64,000 nucleotides of DNA from positions 124,001 to 188,000 of the forward strand of contig NZ_MAQW01000001.1 of assembly GCF_001682855.1 (NCBI RefSeq). The letters run 5' to 3'. Shown piece by piece: positions 8,845 to 18,181 of the stretch. Every line of letters starts with the position of its first letter. The first letter of the stretch is position 1. Origin of the DNA: Bacillus sp. FJAT-27264. GTDB lineage: Bacteria; Bacillota; Bacilli; Paenibacillales; Paenibacillaceae. The translations under genes were made by a program, and so were the position numbers. Under the pieces are notes generated by a model. That model made no database searches, had not been told where the DNA came from, and was given only the letters and a program-made list of their open reading frames with translations.

Positions 8845-10005
8845 TTACTTGAGTAATTGAAAGACTTGTTCAACATCCTTATCCCCTCGGCCAGACAAAT
8901 TGACGATGATTATCTGATCATGACTCATCGTCTGCGCTAGCTTCTTCGCATATGCAATTGCATGTGCGCTCTCCAAGGCAGGAATAATTCCCTCTATGCG
9001 AGACAGTTCCTGAAAGGCATTCAGCACTTCCTCATTGCTGACTGTTGCATATTCTGCCCGGCCCGTCACCTTCAGGTGGCTATGCTCCGGCCCGATACCC
9101 GGATAGTCAAGTCCCGCGGCAATCGAATAGGTCTTTCTTGGCTGGCCCTCCTCGTCCAACAGAACTAAACATTTGAAGCCGTGAATGATGCTCGGCACGC
9201 CTTCGGTTAAGGACGGCGCTTGATCGGGCTCAACACCAATTAAGCGAACAGTCGGCTCGTCGATATAGTGAGCAAATGCACCAATCGCATTGCTTCCACC
9301 GCCTGTACATGCCACTACGGCATCTGGCAAACGACCTTCCTTTTCCATAATCTGCAGCTTCGATTCCTCGCTAATAATGGCCTGAAAGTGCTTGACCATC
9401 GTCGGGAACGGATGCGGCCCTACTGCGGAACCTAGTAAATAAAAAGTATTTTTATAATTCCGAACCAGATCGTCCAACGCTTCATCTACCGCGTCCTTTA
9501 GTCGTCCTTGACCTTTATGTACAGGTACAACCGTTGCGCCTAGCAGTTCCATTCGAAACACGTTAAGGGCTTGCCGGCGCGTATCTTCGGCTCCCATGTA
9601 GATGATGCATTCCATATCAAACATAGCACAGGCCGTTGCTGTAGCTACTCCATGCTGTCCTGCACCAGTCTCAGCGATAATTCGCTTGGCCCCCATGCGC
9701 TTAGCAAGGAGGATCTGGCCAATCGCATTGTTGATCTTATGTGCCCCTGTATGATTCAGATCCTCACGCTTTAAGTAAATCTTCGGCCCACTCCAGGCTT
9801 TGGTCAGCCGCTCTGCATATGTCAGCGGATTCTCACGGCCAACATATTCACGGAGATAATAACGAAGCTCTTCCTTAAAATCCGGATCGTCTTTATAAGT
9901 GTTGAATTGCTCGCTTAGATAACTTAGCACTTCCTGCAATTCCGGCGGTACAAAGCTGCCGCCAAACTCTCCAAAGTATCCCTCTTGCTGCAATTGATCG
10001 TTCAT
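8845..10005 (-). CDS. trpB: Tryptophan synthase beta chain, stand-alone copy
   Basis: 386 residues, full length for a type-1 TrpB. The PLP lysine is K90 in [10 protein letters not shown], the phosphate-binding loop is GGGSNAIG, and GVEPDQAP and SGRGDKD are family-typical. The enzyme condenses indole with serine to tryptophan, usually in an alpha2beta2 complex with TrpA. Here no trpA, trpF or other trp gene is adjacent, and terminators and unrelated genes lie on both sides. It has a GGAGG site nine bases before ATG 10005. It may be a second copy that salvages free indole, or the organism's only trpB displaced from its operon; the window cannot decide. Confidence 0.93.
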   Translation of the reverse strand: MNDQLQQEGYFGEFGGSFVPPELQEVLSYLSEQFNTYKDDPDFKEELRYYLREYVGRENPLTYAERLTKAWSGPKIYLKREDLNHTGAHKINNAIGQILLAKRMGAKRIIAETGAGQHGVATATACAMFDMECIIYMGAEDTRRQALNVFRMELLGATVVPVHKGQGRLKDAVDEALDDLVRNYKNTFYLLGSAVGPHPFPTMVKHFQAIISEESKLQIMEKEGRLPDAVVACTGGGSNAIGAFAHYIDEPTVRLIGVEPDQAPSLTEGVPSIIHGFKCLVLLDEEGQPRKTYSIAAGLDYPGIGPEHSHLKVTGRAEYATVSNEEVLNAFQELSRIEGIIPALESAHAIAYAKKLAQTMSHDQIIIVNLSGRGDKDVEQVFQLLK

Positions 10006-10134
10006 TAGAAAGCGCCTCCATTAATCGACATAAGATGATAACTACTCCTACCATCTTACCATAATTGACTGGAAACAAATCACAATTGACCTTTGTTTAA
10101 TAAAATTTTGACTTCATTCCGTATTCTATCAGAA

Positions 10135-11223
10135 CTAGTCATCGGACAACTCTCCCTCAAGAAACTTTATGAGGTGCAATTCAGGATGCTCGAGGAACTC
10201 TGTAAAGCTGCATAAATCAGCATAGACCTGGTGCTCCATATCATAACAGCCTACTAAACCTTTTTTCTTTGGATTCCAAAGCAACTGCAAGCCAGAGTAA
10301 TTGTCGATGTCGGCTGAAAGACGCAGCAGCTTTTGCCTACCCACTTTCATCTGGATCGTATCGGTCAATGTGAAAAAGTCGATATATCCGATTTCATATT
10401 CATTTGGCGCCAGCTCAACGCGTAGCTTGTCTCCTGTGAGAAAGCTGACCAGTTCATGTGTTAATTTATATTTTTTAAGCTCAAGCTTCTTGTTCGCCAC
10501 ATTATGAAAATCAGCCGGTTCCAGCGATTTCAGATAATCAGCCAAGTCAGTATGCTTATTGCTGACCGCAATTGTATACGGCCGCTCGCCATCTTTTTCC
10601 CCCAAAGTAACGTCTGCGCCGCGTTCAATCAGAAATTTGACCATATTCATAGCCCCCATTCGCACAGCCACAGTTAACGGAGTTGCTTCATAAGGATAAA
10701 CCATATCCGGTTTATTATAATTGATGTCCACTCCCTGATGTAGTAAATACGTGAGTGTCTTATAGTCATGGTCCGATACCGCTTGACGCAATACGGCACC
10801 GCCATGCAGCTTGATATCTAATCCGAGCTCATGAATAAGCGGAATGTTCTTTTTGTTGCCATAGTAGGCCTGTGAATATGCACCCGATCCTGTCTGATTG
10901 AGCTTGTCCATCTTGGCTCCCTGCGCAACAATGTAACGAACGATATCCTCCTTACCATAGCGAACAGCTCGCAAAAAGGCTGGATTATGATGGACATTCA
11001 GATTGACGCCATGCTCTACCAGCAGCTTCACAACCTCCGTTTGCTGCGATATAAGCGCCAGATCCAACGGACTAACGGTGATATGCTTGCTCAGTACGAT
11101 ACCCTGTTCTATATCCCAATCTGATGAGATTGCAGCGTGTAAATCCGGAATATTTCCTTTGTAAATATGCATCGCCCTTTCTGGCAATTCCTCGAATCTC
11201 CCGATATCTTTCAGGACGATCAT
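10135..11223 (-). CDS. Ankyrin-repeat protein with C-terminal domain of unknown function
   Basis: 362 residues. Ankyrin repeats occupy about residues 45-235; clear ones include SPLDLALISQQTEVVKLLVE, then ILxxGA-type turns, and ATPLTVAVRMGAMNMVKFLI followed by ERGADVTLGEKDGERPYTIA. Residues 250-362 form a separate domain (ANEYEIGYIDFFTLTDTI region, then a Trp-rich strand and an acidic end). Its ending, with YADLCSFTEFLEHPE, recalls SUKH/SMI1-like immunity proteins, but that is only a resemblance. AGGAGTG lies nine bases before ATG. It is the last gene of a four-gene minus-strand cluster of repeat proteins; a protein-binding role is likely. Confidence 0.82.
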   Translation of the reverse strand: MIVLKDIGRFEELPERAMHIYKGNIPDLHAAISSDWDIEQGIVLSKHITVSPLDLALISQQTEVVKLLVEHGVNLNVHHNPAFLRAVRYGKEDIVRYIVAQGAKMDKLNQTGSGAYSQAYYGNKKNIPLIHELGLDIKLHGGAVLRQAVSDHDYKTLTYLLHQGVDINYNKPDMVYPYEATPLTVAVRMGAMNMVKFLIERGADVTLGEKDGERPYTIAVSNKHTDLADYLKSLEPADFHNVANKKLELKKYKLTHELVSFLTGDKLRVELAPNEYEIGYIDFFTLTDTIQMKVGRQKLLRLSADIDNYSGLQLLWNPKKKGLVGCYDMEHQVYADLCSFTEFLEHPELHLIKFLEGELSDD

Positions 11224-11247
11224 CTACACCACTCCTACTTCAAAATC

Positions 11248-11540
11248 TTATGAAATCGTTTCGCATCCCTTAGACAAGAGCCATTGCTTCATAACAGCAA
11301 ACGCCTGTTGGGCATGCCGAGAAGGTTGCGAAGCGCAGTATCGGTCTCCACAGTAACGATAAACTCGTGACTGCCGCCGCCGATCATAATTATGCTCTCT
11401 ATGTGCTGAAACGTGACCTGACTGCGCGTAAAGCCATCCATTCTCCGGATGATTTCCAGACATGTTGCAAACGTTGCCTCAGTATGCTCGATAGTTTCCG
11501 CTACAGCTCCTTTCCGCCGTTCCTCATAAACGGTGACCAC
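11248..11540 (-). pseudogene. Small protein gene, probably frameshifted near its 3' end
   Basis: From GTG 11540 (AAAGGAG nine bases upstream) the frame encodes 83 residues and stops at 11289. The adjacent frame continues with QQAFAVMKQWLLSKG and ends at 11248, 24 bases before the ankyrin gene, which is a more natural gene end. The frames would join if a C-run on the coding strand (GGG at 11310-11312 on the plus strand) had lost one base. No domain is recognised in the roughly 97-residue reconstructed product. It could be a real mutation, a sequencing error, or simply an 83-residue protein. Confidence 0.45.
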
Positions 11541-11606
11541 GGGTTAACACTCCTTTGCCAATTAGTCATTCACTGTTTCTAATTCCCATACATGAACACT
11601 TTTCAG

Positions 11607-12815
11607 TCAGTAATCGCGGGCTGCATCGAACCAGCTCTGAGCCATCTCCTCCGTTATTGGCTGACCAATCAGATGATGTGACTGGCTGAGTTGCCATACT
11701 GCTTCGCCAAGGTCTTCTCTTTCAGTAGTTTCGATACCTTTGAGGGTATTGAAGCGCATGGTGAAAGCCGTAATAGCCGCCTCAGCATCGGCAAAGCTGC
11801 GGGCCTGGGCCAAGGTTGCCTGGGCAACGTTGAAAGCTTCATTAGCCAGCTTGGCCTGACGTTTAGGCCAGGACGAGAACGGGCGACCGAACTCGGTCAT
11901 CCACCATTCAGGCTTTCGCAATTGGCTCACTGAAGCATGACCGGTCCACGGGCGGGTTTTAGCGCGTGCTTTCATTTGCTGTCTTAGGCGCTTGCCCACG
12001 GTCTCTTCCACATTGTAGGCGATAAATCTGTCAAGTAACGGCCACGTATCCAAGGAGGGTAAGTCCGGCAAATCAGACATGAAGCGCAGCTCCAGATTCG
12101 TTAACCCAGCATGACAAGCCAACGAGTCCATGTCGCAGAAGTTCCCCCACAAATTCAGTGATTCAAGGTTTGGGAACCGGTCTAAACAACCCAGCGAGAT
12201 GGGCTGTCCCAGTGGCGCGTTGTGCAGAGCCAGGCTCGTCACTTGGTGCAATTCACCGAGGCCCGGCAGTATGAAAGGAGGATCATTCTTGCGTCGGCTG
12301 GTATGCGGCGCGAGTGTCAGAGAAGACGGCATATCGCCAGTGGCCAAGAAACGTGATAGGTCGCCGGACACGTTCAAGCGGAAAGGTCTCTGCGGAAGCC
12401 TCAGCGTCAGTCGCTCTCCGGACGGGCCCAGCTCGATATGTAAGCCATGCAAAATGGACTGGCTGGCGTCTACTACCGTATCGGCAGACAGGACCGGAGA
12501 CCACGTCATCTCTTCAATGGGACGTTTCTGTGCCCAATCCAAGAAGCCCGTGTCACTGCCTGAATAGTGCAGAAATCTCGGCCAGGGCGAGCCTGCCGGC
12601 GTAGCAAAGGCATCGAATACGGTCCAATCGATGACAGCGTCTGGTTCGACGTGAAGGTCCGCCTTTTTCCCCAAGTGCGACGGTCCAATAGATAGGCTGC
12701 CCACGCCTGGCTGAATGACAAGAGTGTGACTGCGAGGACCTGTCAGATCGATAGGATAACGACCAACCTCTCTAACGGAGCCAGCAGAAGGACGCGCCTG
12801 GTTATTATTTGACAT
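11607..12815 (-). CDS. Leucine-rich-repeat-like protein, unknown function
   Basis: 402 residues. The middle part (about 190-270) has LRR-type spacing: VTSLALHNAPL, FPNLESLNLWGN, LTNLELRFMSDLPDLPSL. The first 150 residues have a beta-rich, repetitive feel. The C-terminal 110 residues are helical and end with a short domain (TTEREDLGEAVWQLSQ). No signal peptide or membrane segment is present, so it is probably cytoplasmic. It reads as visibly richer in G+C than its LRR neighbour upstream, which may mean a different origin. It begins 14 bases after that gene's stop and has a GGGGG site before ATG. I do not recognise a characterised family. Confidence 0.75.
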   Translation of the reverse strand: MSNNNQARPSAGSVREVGRYPIDLTGPRSHTLVIQPGVGSLSIGPSHLGKKADLHVEPDAVIDWTVFDAFATPAGSPWPRFLHYSGSDTGFLDWAQKRPIEEMTWSPVLSADTVVDASQSILHGLHIELGPSGERLTLRLPQRPFRLNVSGDLSRFLATGDMPSSLTLAPHTSRRKNDPPFILPGLGELHQVTSLALHNAPLGQPISLGCLDRFPNLESLNLWGNFCDMDSLACHAGLTNLELRFMSDLPDLPSLDTWPLLDRFIAYNVEETVGKRLRQQMKARAKTRPWTGHASVSQLRKPEWWMTEFGRPFSSWPKRQAKLANEAFNVAQATLAQARSFADAEAAITAFTMRFNTLKGIETTEREDLGEAVWQLSQSHHLIGQPITEEMAQSWFDAARDY

Positions 12816-12829
12816 CTGTCATCCCCCTA

Positions 12830-13855
12830 TCAAGTTATGCTCCATTTTTGATAACCCAGCTGTAATAAGGATTCTTGTATTTCTTGATCTACTTTGCTTT
12901 TAGAGGTCGCGAATTCAAATTCGGATAAAGCACTTGGAAGCTCTTGATGGATAAAAGAATCAAAATCGATGGCTGTTTTAAAAATGCGGAGCTTGCGCAG
13001 CGTAGGCAGATGCTTCATTTTCAACAAAAAAGTCAAGCCTTTACAATTCAAAATAGATAGCTCCTCCAGCGCTTTCATCTCCCGGTCAAATCCGATTTCT
13101 TGCAGTTGAATTTGATCCTCGATCACGAGCCTCGTTAGGTCTTTAAATTTAGTAATATTGCTCAGGTCATGGAATCCACGGACTCTAACAATTTCCAGAT
13201 CTTCAATCTCATTTTCTTCGATTTCCTGAATATGCTCCCGGCCTCCAAGAAGAATGCGAAGGTGCTTCAACTTCTTTAATTGGTTAATAAAATGCAATGG
13301 TGATTTGCTAATCGAATGCAGCGCAAGGTAATTCAAGTGTTCCAGATGGCCTACCGCATCCAGGTTTTTCACCTTACCCCCAACATGCAATTGTTCTAAA
13401 TGAGAGAACTCTTTAAAATATAGCAAGTTAAGTATCTTTTTCTCCGAAATAATCGTTAACTCTCGTAGCGATCGCAGAGAGTCTATTCCCAGAATATCCG
13501 AGTTCTCCAGCTCATATATGCCCACGTGCAAACTGTACAAGTGTTCCAGCGTAGCCAATGTGTCGGTGTTATGCGTCTGAGTGAGACTATTAAGATGCAG
13601 CATCTTGACATGGGGAATCCGTAGAAGCGTATCAGCATCAAATGAAAGGGAATAATGCCCGTAGAAACGTACTCCGAAATTCTCATCCAAAGTCGCGCAT
13701 AGCTCATCGACTTCCTCTAAGATAGAGCCATAAAAATCAGGGTGGGAGAACTGGACAATCACTTGGTTACCATCGTGCAAATCCTGCTTGATCTGCACCG
13801 GGTCTAGTACAACAGGATCATTGATCAGAATCTTTCTTTTCCATTTCTTGCGCAT
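12830..13855 (-). CDS. Leucine-rich-repeat-like protein, unknown function
   Basis: 341 residues. Repeats of about 22-24 residues with LxxLxL spacing run from residue 85 to 320, for example LRSLRELTIISEKKILNLL, then FSHLEQLHVGGKVKNLDAV, HLNYLALHSIS, LKHLRILLGG, FKDLTRLVIED, LEELSILNCK and LPTLRKLRIFK. The first 80 residues are charged and lack a signal peptide. Start ATG 13855 has AGGAGG six bases upstream; a start 21 bases earlier would overlap that site. It is the first gene of the cluster with 11607, 11248 and 10135. LRR proteins bind proteins; the partner is unknown. Confidence 0.78.
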   Translation of the reverse strand: MRKKWKRKILINDPVVLDPVQIKQDLHDGNQVIVQFSHPDFYGSILEEVDELCATLDENFGVRFYGHYSLSFDADTLLRIPHVKMLHLNSLTQTHNTDTLATLEHLYSLHVGIYELENSDILGIDSLRSLRELTIISEKKILNLLYFKEFSHLEQLHVGGKVKNLDAVGHLEHLNYLALHSISKSPLHFINQLKKLKHLRILLGGREHIQEIEENEIEDLEIVRVRGFHDLSNITKFKDLTRLVIEDQIQLQEIGFDREMKALEELSILNCKGLTFLLKMKHLPTLRKLRIFKTAIDFDSFIHQELPSALSEFEFATSKSKVDQEIQESLLQLGYQKWSIT

Positions 13856-14505
13856 TCGTAACCTCCTAGTTGGCATGAAGCAGAGGTCTATGATTTACCT
13901 ACTATTCATAACAAGTTTATATTTTTTGAAAATCCAAGAGCTCATCATGTCATTTACCGCATTTTTGCTTATGCGAACCGACGGTTTTTGCTCTAACAAA
14001 TAGAATACTTTAATCTCTCCATTTATTTCACCACCAAATAAGCCAGGTTAGATTCATACAATGAAGCCTTGCACGATCACCACTTATAAAAAGAGAGGTT
14101 CCTTAAATTGCTCCCGGAATGCCTACTAGTGTTCTATTATCTTCCCCATGAAGAAAAATATTCAATCTCTCCATTTTCAAAAAGAGTGCGAAAAGACGCC
14201 CTGGCCGCGCCGGCGATCTACTTTCCACCTTTTCGTCATCATTTATGAGACGGTTCACCATAATATACTTAAACACAAAGTACAGTTTTATCACAAAAAT
14301 TCATATAAACAATAAAAAAAGAAGCCACTCCTGACGTATGGAGTGATTTTCTATGTATAAACCTTACTTTGCTATCATTTTTTTGGGATATAGATCATAT
14401 TCGTGACCTGGTACCAAGACCCCTTTTGGCGGGGGCATTTTCATTCAGGAGAGATGTAGATTGAGAATACAACGTTCGAGATCTCGCCAACGTCGGGCTG
14501 GGACT
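13856..14505. other. Intergenic, no gene seen; one degenerate half-copy of the 56-bp repeat
   Basis: About 650 bases of AT-rich sequence without a convincing gene on either strand. At 14241-14259 a segment matches the left-centre of the 56-bp repeat (ATTTATGAxACGGTTCxCC) and then diverges, so it is probably a decayed copy. A hairpin at 14314-14345 is listed separately, and a short C-run/G-run pair lies near 14420. Confidence 0.6.
14314..14345 (-). terminator. Possible rho-independent terminator
   Basis: On the minus strand, CACTCC and GGAGTG (14326-14345) form a stem with an 8-base loop, followed by GCTTCTTTTTTT. It would end transcripts coming from the VOC-gene side. Confidence 0.6.
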
Positions 14506-14587
14506 TAAAAGAAAATTCATTTATAAAACGGTTCTTCGCGCTATCTATAACAGCAAGTTAAGGACCATCCTTTGCAGGATGGCCCTT
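14506..14587 (-). repeat. 56-bp dispersed repeat, copy A, with adjoining hairpin
   Basis: Positions 14506-14561 align without gaps to the other four copies. The right half (CGCTATCTATAACAGCAAGT) is well conserved; the left end has lost the AAAACTTGCC arm. The next 26 bases form a hairpin (GGACCATCC / GGATGGCCC), also present beside copy E. It lies about 100 bases 3' of the VOC gene on the minus strand. Confidence 0.75.
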
Positions 14588-14683
14588 ACGGTGAGTTTAA
14601 TTCAATTTCGGCATGCTCTTTGGCCATATATCTTACGAAACGTTGCCACTCCTAAATTGAACCTCACTCACTTTAACTGTCCG

Positions 14684-15088
14684 TCAACGCCTGCCGCTGA
14701 ACCGTTCGATCGCTTCCTCGGTCACCGGCTCGAAGAGGTTAACGAGGTTGCCGTCTGGATCGCGAAAAAGCACTGAACGGTTTCCCCACGGCATCGTGGT
14801 CGGTTCTTGTACCCATTCATCGACAAATGGCTTCAAGCGTGTGTATTCGGCTTCGACATCGTCAACGCGGAACTCGATGATGACAGAGTGATTATTAGCC
14901 GCCACTACGGAACCAGCGCCGAATAGCCCCGCCGTCTGTGAGTGGCCGATTGCCAGGGTGCAAGATGGCAGAGCGAGTTCGGCAAACACGGGCGCGGGGC
15001 GCTCCGCCGAAACACCCATTACTTTCTCATAGAACTCGACGAGACGATCCACGTCGTCGGTAATGATGCGTACAGAAGCGAAATTCAC
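14684..15088 (-). CDS. VOC (glyoxalase/bleomycin-resistance fold) family protein
   Basis: 134 residues from GTG 15088, which has AAAGG nine bases upstream; ATG 15097 directly overlaps that site. Two beta-alpha-beta-beta-beta modules are visible: ASVRIITDDVDRLVEFYEKV, then IIEFRVDDVEAEYTRL and SVLFRDPDGNLVNLFEPV, with the metal-ligand Glu of the last motif. The family includes glyoxalases, dioxygenases and antibiotic-binding proteins; this member cannot be assigned a substrate. It lies in the repeat-bounded accessory region, downstream of the WYL regulator on the same strand, with a 112-base gap. Confidence 0.88.
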   Translation of the reverse strand: MNFASVRIITDDVDRLVEFYEKVMGVSAERPAPVFAELALPSCTLAIGHSQTAGLFGAGSVVAANNHSVIIEFRVDDVEAEYTRLKPFVDEWVQEPTTMPWGNRSVLFRDPDGNLVNLFEPVTEEAIERFSGRR

Positions 15089-15200
15089 AAATATCATCCT
15101 TTCTATAATAAGTGAAACAATAGTATACTATCGTGGGCCAGAACCAACGACTTTACGTTTACATCCCTGATTATAAAACAACGCTACTGACAACGTTATG

Positions 15201-16148
15201 TCAGTAGCGTTTTAGCATTTTTTGCGCTTCCTCAGTAATCCTTTTTCGGAATGATTCGGGTTCCAATACAATCACACCCGCTCCCCAGCCAAGCACCCAT
15301 TGCAGCAATTCATCTAGTTGACGAACACGTAAGAGCACATGCATTCCATCTTGATGCTCTTCCATATCCTCTATGTAATGATAGTTCGATTCCTTCACCT
15401 TATCTGCGATATCATGGTTAAATCGAAGGCGAACCCGCAAGTGGCGATCATCCGGAGGGGTATACTCCCTTAAGTTAAAATGCGACGGTAGTTCAAATCG
15501 TTCTTCCAGCTGGATAAGTTCGGTCATTCGGGACAAACGAAAATGGCGAATGTCTTGGCGTAGATCACAACGGGCCACGAGCATCCAAGATCCTTCAACG
15601 AGTACCAGGCCATAGGGGGCGACGGTACGATCACTATGGTGATTCCCTTTGGAATCACCAATTCCTTTCGAATAATGAAATCCGATCTTTCGTTGCTCTA
15701 CTATCGCCAGGCGGATCTTTTCGAAATATTCCCTTTCTTTTGACAGCACGTCCGGTTTACCGGGAGTGAGCAAGCGCAGCGCCTTGCGCACACGAGAAGT
15801 CTCATAGCGAACGCTCTCCAATAGAATGGCCTCAATTTTCCTCCTAGCGGCTTGAGCCCTAATGCGATACTCATCATCAAATCGTTGCTCGATAAAGTCC
15901 GTTCCTATAAGCAAGGTCACGGCTTCTTCTACCGTGAAATGGATCGGCGGCAGAAAATAGCCTTTCATCAAAGAGTACCCTGTGCCTGGGGCACCTATAA
16001 TCGGTACGCCTGCTTCGCTAAGTGCCTGAATATCACGATAGATGGTCCGCAAGCTGGTCTCGAATAGGTCCGCTAAATCTTCGCCCCGTACCACTTCTCT
16101 ACTTTGCAGCTCCAGAACGATGGCTAATAAACGGTCTGTTTTGTTCAT
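15201..16148 (-). CDS. WYL-domain transcriptional regulator (YafY/DeoR type)
   Basis: 315 residues. An N-terminal HTH_11 helix-turn-helix (RLLAIVLELQSREVVRGEDL, then LFETSLRTIYRDIQALSEAG) is followed by a WYL domain (about 140-220: VAPYGLVLVEGSWMLVARCD) and a C-terminal WCX-like extension. Start ATG 16148 has GGGAGG upstream and gives the standard MNKTDRLLAI N-terminus. Such regulators often control stress or toxic-metabolite genes next to them; the downstream VOC gene is a candidate target. Full length, apparently intact. Confidence 0.9.
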   Translation of the reverse strand: MNKTDRLLAIVLELQSREVVRGEDLADLFETSLRTIYRDIQALSEAGVPIIGAPGTGYSLMKGYFLPPIHFTVEEAVTLLIGTDFIEQRFDDEYRIRAQAARRKIEAILLESVRYETSRVRKALRLLTPGKPDVLSKEREYFEKIRLAIVEQRKIGFHYSKGIGDSKGNHHSDRTVAPYGLVLVEGSWMLVARCDLRQDIRHFRLSRMTELIQLEERFELPSHFNLREYTPPDDRHLRVRLRFNHDIADKVKESNYHYIEDMEEHQDGMHVLLRVRQLDELLQWVLGWGAGVIVLEPESFRKRITEEAQKMLKRY

Positions 16149-16182
16149 TGGCTGCCTCCCTAGAAACTTTATGCTGTTCACC

Positions 16183-16238
16183 AAAACTTTCCATCGTTTA
16201 TGATACGATTCACCGCCCTGTCTGTAACAGCAAGCTTT
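16183..16238 (-). repeat. 56-bp dispersed repeat, copy B
   Basis: 56 bases aligned without gaps to copies D and E. Left arm AAAACTTTCC, centre TTTATGATACGATTCACCGC, right end AACAGCAAGCTTT. The inverted ends are slightly decayed. It lies 22 bases 3' of the GNAT gene and just upstream of the WYL regulator. Confidence 0.8.
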
Positions 16239-16259
16239 CTAAGTCTTGTCGCCGTAGCG

Positions 16260-16897
16260 TTAAAGTTGGTACGTATAGTAATCTTGTGTATGTATCGATT
16301 TGAAACCGACAGATTCATATAATCCTAAAGCATGGTCATTTTTCGTCTCGACTTCTAAGTGTATAGAATAACCGGCCGAGCTTTGATCTTTTATGACTCG
16401 GCGCAATACTTTTCTACCGATTCCTTTACCTTGCTGCTCTGGCAATATGGAAAATCCATATATCCACGCTTGCCCATCCTCTAGCGCCACACGAATTTTC
16501 CCTACCGTTTCTTCGTTCACTTCGATCATTAACATATTTGTGCCTACATTCCCATCAATCCTGCTCTCCATCGCTTTGGCATCTTCTTCTTTCGTACCGA
16601 ACGCTTCAACAGATATACGAATGCGCATATCTAAATCCTCTGCTTGTGCCAGCCTTAGTGTAACGCCGTCAGCTTCTTCAAGAGACCCTTCTTGCCACTC
16701 CATTTGATGTTCTGAAAATGCATATTCAGTACCTTGTTTGTTTAAAAAGGCTTTTGCTGAATCTGATCCCGATGGTGCGTTCAATAAAATTTTCTTGTAT
16801 CCGTTTTGTTTAGCTCTTTCCATTCCTTGTTGGAACAGTCGCTGGAAGTTTCCCTCTGCAGTTGTTCAATATCTTGTAATTGCAGTTTCGTTAACAT
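16260..16897 (-). pseudogene. Tandem-GNAT acetyltransferase with N-terminal internal deletion
   Basis: The C-terminal GNAT domain is intact (from about GVTLRLAQAEDLDMRIRI through PEQQGKGIGRKVLRR, the acetyl-CoA loop, to LGLYESVGFKSI). Upstream, a good start remains at ATG 16897 (GGAGG five bases before it; MLTKLQLQDIEQLQRE), but after about 16 codons it is out of frame with LFQQGMERAKQNGYKKILLNA, the end of a first GNAT-like domain. So roughly 90 residues are missing and a frameshift was left at the join. The remaining open frame from ATG 16823 (187 residues) may still give a single-domain protein. It lies between repeats B and C. Confidence 0.75.
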
Positions 16898-17063
16898 CGT
16901 TGCCTCCTTTAAAATTGAATCATTATTCAATTGTGAATTCGTTATCCTGCTCACTGGTTAGCCCTATTAATTTATTCGTGAAACAACTCTTATATCTTTT
17001 TGTATGTGGGAATATTGAGTAAATTCTTAACATGGTTGCACTCTTTCAAACTCACCACTAACT

Positions 17064-17119
17064 CCACTCTCCCACTAACGATGCTAAAATTCTCCGCGCT
17101 GGCTGTAACGGCACGTTTT
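17064..17119 (-). repeat. 56-bp dispersed repeat, copy C
   Basis: Gap-free alignment to the other copies; best match in the right half (TTCTCCGCGCTGGCTGTAAC then GGCACGTTTT). Its last base is the final base of the kinase remnant's TAA, so the repeat abuts that gene exactly. Confidence 0.75.
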
Positions 17120-17488
17120 TAAAAAGCTTCCGCCGTGAACCGGTACACTGTTCCGCTCCCGTCCGATTGCAACGTGTAAGCAATATGCAGGACCTGGGAC
17201 AGGTCCGCAATGATCTTCAGACCAAGACTCGAATGGCTGACATGTGCATCAAACCCTGTCCCGTTATCGCGGATCGTCACCACATTGTCTTGAATCGTTA
17301 CCACGACTATATTCGCGTTTGAATGTCTGAGCGCATTCTGAAAAATATTATCGAAAAGCCGCTGCAGCCACAGGACGTTGCTTGTCCAGTTCAGCTCCCG
17401 GTTCAAGGATGCATAATGCAGCTCCATACTCTGGATTCTCGATTTCCAGATCGAACAGCAGCAGCCGGAATTTAGTCTTTAACGTCAT
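17119..17488 (-). pseudogene. Sensor histidine kinase remnant (middle deleted)
   Basis: The start is preserved: ATG 17488 overlaps the response regulator's TGA as ATGA and begins MTLKTKFRLLL. The end is preserved too: an HATPase_c piece with N-box FDNIFQNALRHS, G1 box DNGTGF and a normal C-terminus. Everything between (sensor, membrane segments, His-box) is gone, and the two parts are in different frames. The largest intact frame (17119-17427, 102 residues) is only part of the ATP-binding domain. It cannot work as a kinase. It is bounded by repeat C at its 3' end. Confidence 0.85.
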
Positions 17489-18156
17489 GATTTAAAATAG
17501 GTATTCAGTCGATACCCTTCTCCGTATATAGTCTCGATAATCTCGCCGAGTTCATCCTGAATCTTCGCCCTTACTTTCTTGATATGCACCGGAATCAGAT
17601 TCGGATTGCGGTCTTCCAATTGCCATGCATATTCGAGAAAATGCTCTTTGGACAGGATGCGGCCCCGGTTCTCGTACAGATAGAAGAACAGTTTACGCTC
17701 TGTTGCGGTAAAGAGCACCTCCTGATGGAGGCTGCTGTTGAACACTCTTTTCCGCTCCACGTCGATATACAGATGTAAAATCTGAACAAAGGTCCCGTAA
17801 GTGTTGTCCAACATTTTCCGTATCCGGAGTAATAGTTCTCTAGGATCGAACGGTTTGACCATATACTCGTCTCCGATCTCCAGTCCTTGAAGCTTACTAT
17901 CCATATCACCTCTGGCGGACAGAAAAATAACGGGGATAGGAAGTCCCCGATTCTTGAGCTTGCGGGTCAATAGATACCCGTCTTCATCTGGCAGCATCAC
18001 ATCCATAATGACCAGATCTATGTGTTTAATAATCTCCAGCATGTCTTTGCCATCTGTTCTCCAGTAGACCTTATACCCTTCGCGCTGTAATATTTTCTCA
18101 AGCAATGAGCCGATTTTGTGGTCGTCTTCTATAATGAGCAGGTTGTATTCCTTCAT
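17485..18156 (-). CDS. OmpR-family response regulator
   Basis: 223 residues. The receiver domain has the acidic pair in IIEDDHKI, the phosphoacceptor Asp in VIMDVMLPDEDGY, Ser in FLSARG and Lys in MVKPFDP. A winged-helix DNA-binding domain follows (about 130-220: FTATERKLFFYLYENRG, then IKKVRAKI and EGYRLN). The start at ATG 18156 (MKEYNLLIIEDD) fits the family; longer frames add an unrelated tail. Its cognate kinase, overlapping by ATGA, is a remnant, so this regulator is an orphan unless another kinase acts on it. Confidence 0.9.
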   Translation of the reverse strand: MKEYNLLIIEDDHKIGSLLEKILQREGYKVYWRTDGKDMLEIIKHIDLVIMDVMLPDEDGYLLTRKLKNRGLPIPVIFLSARGDMDSKLQGLEIGDEYMVKPFDPRELLLRIRKMLDNTYGTFVQILHLYIDVERKRVFNSSLHQEVLFTATERKLFFYLYENRGRILSKEHFLEYAWQLEDRNPNLIPVHIKKVRAKIQDELGEIIETIYGEGYRLNTYFKS

Positions 18157-18181
18157 CGTGCAGCTTTTCTGCTTGTCTGAT

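Noticed and set aside
14103..14294. 63-codon minus-strand frame in the 13.9-14.7 kb gap
   Set aside because: No ribosome site or protein pattern, and it overlaps the decayed repeat half-copy.
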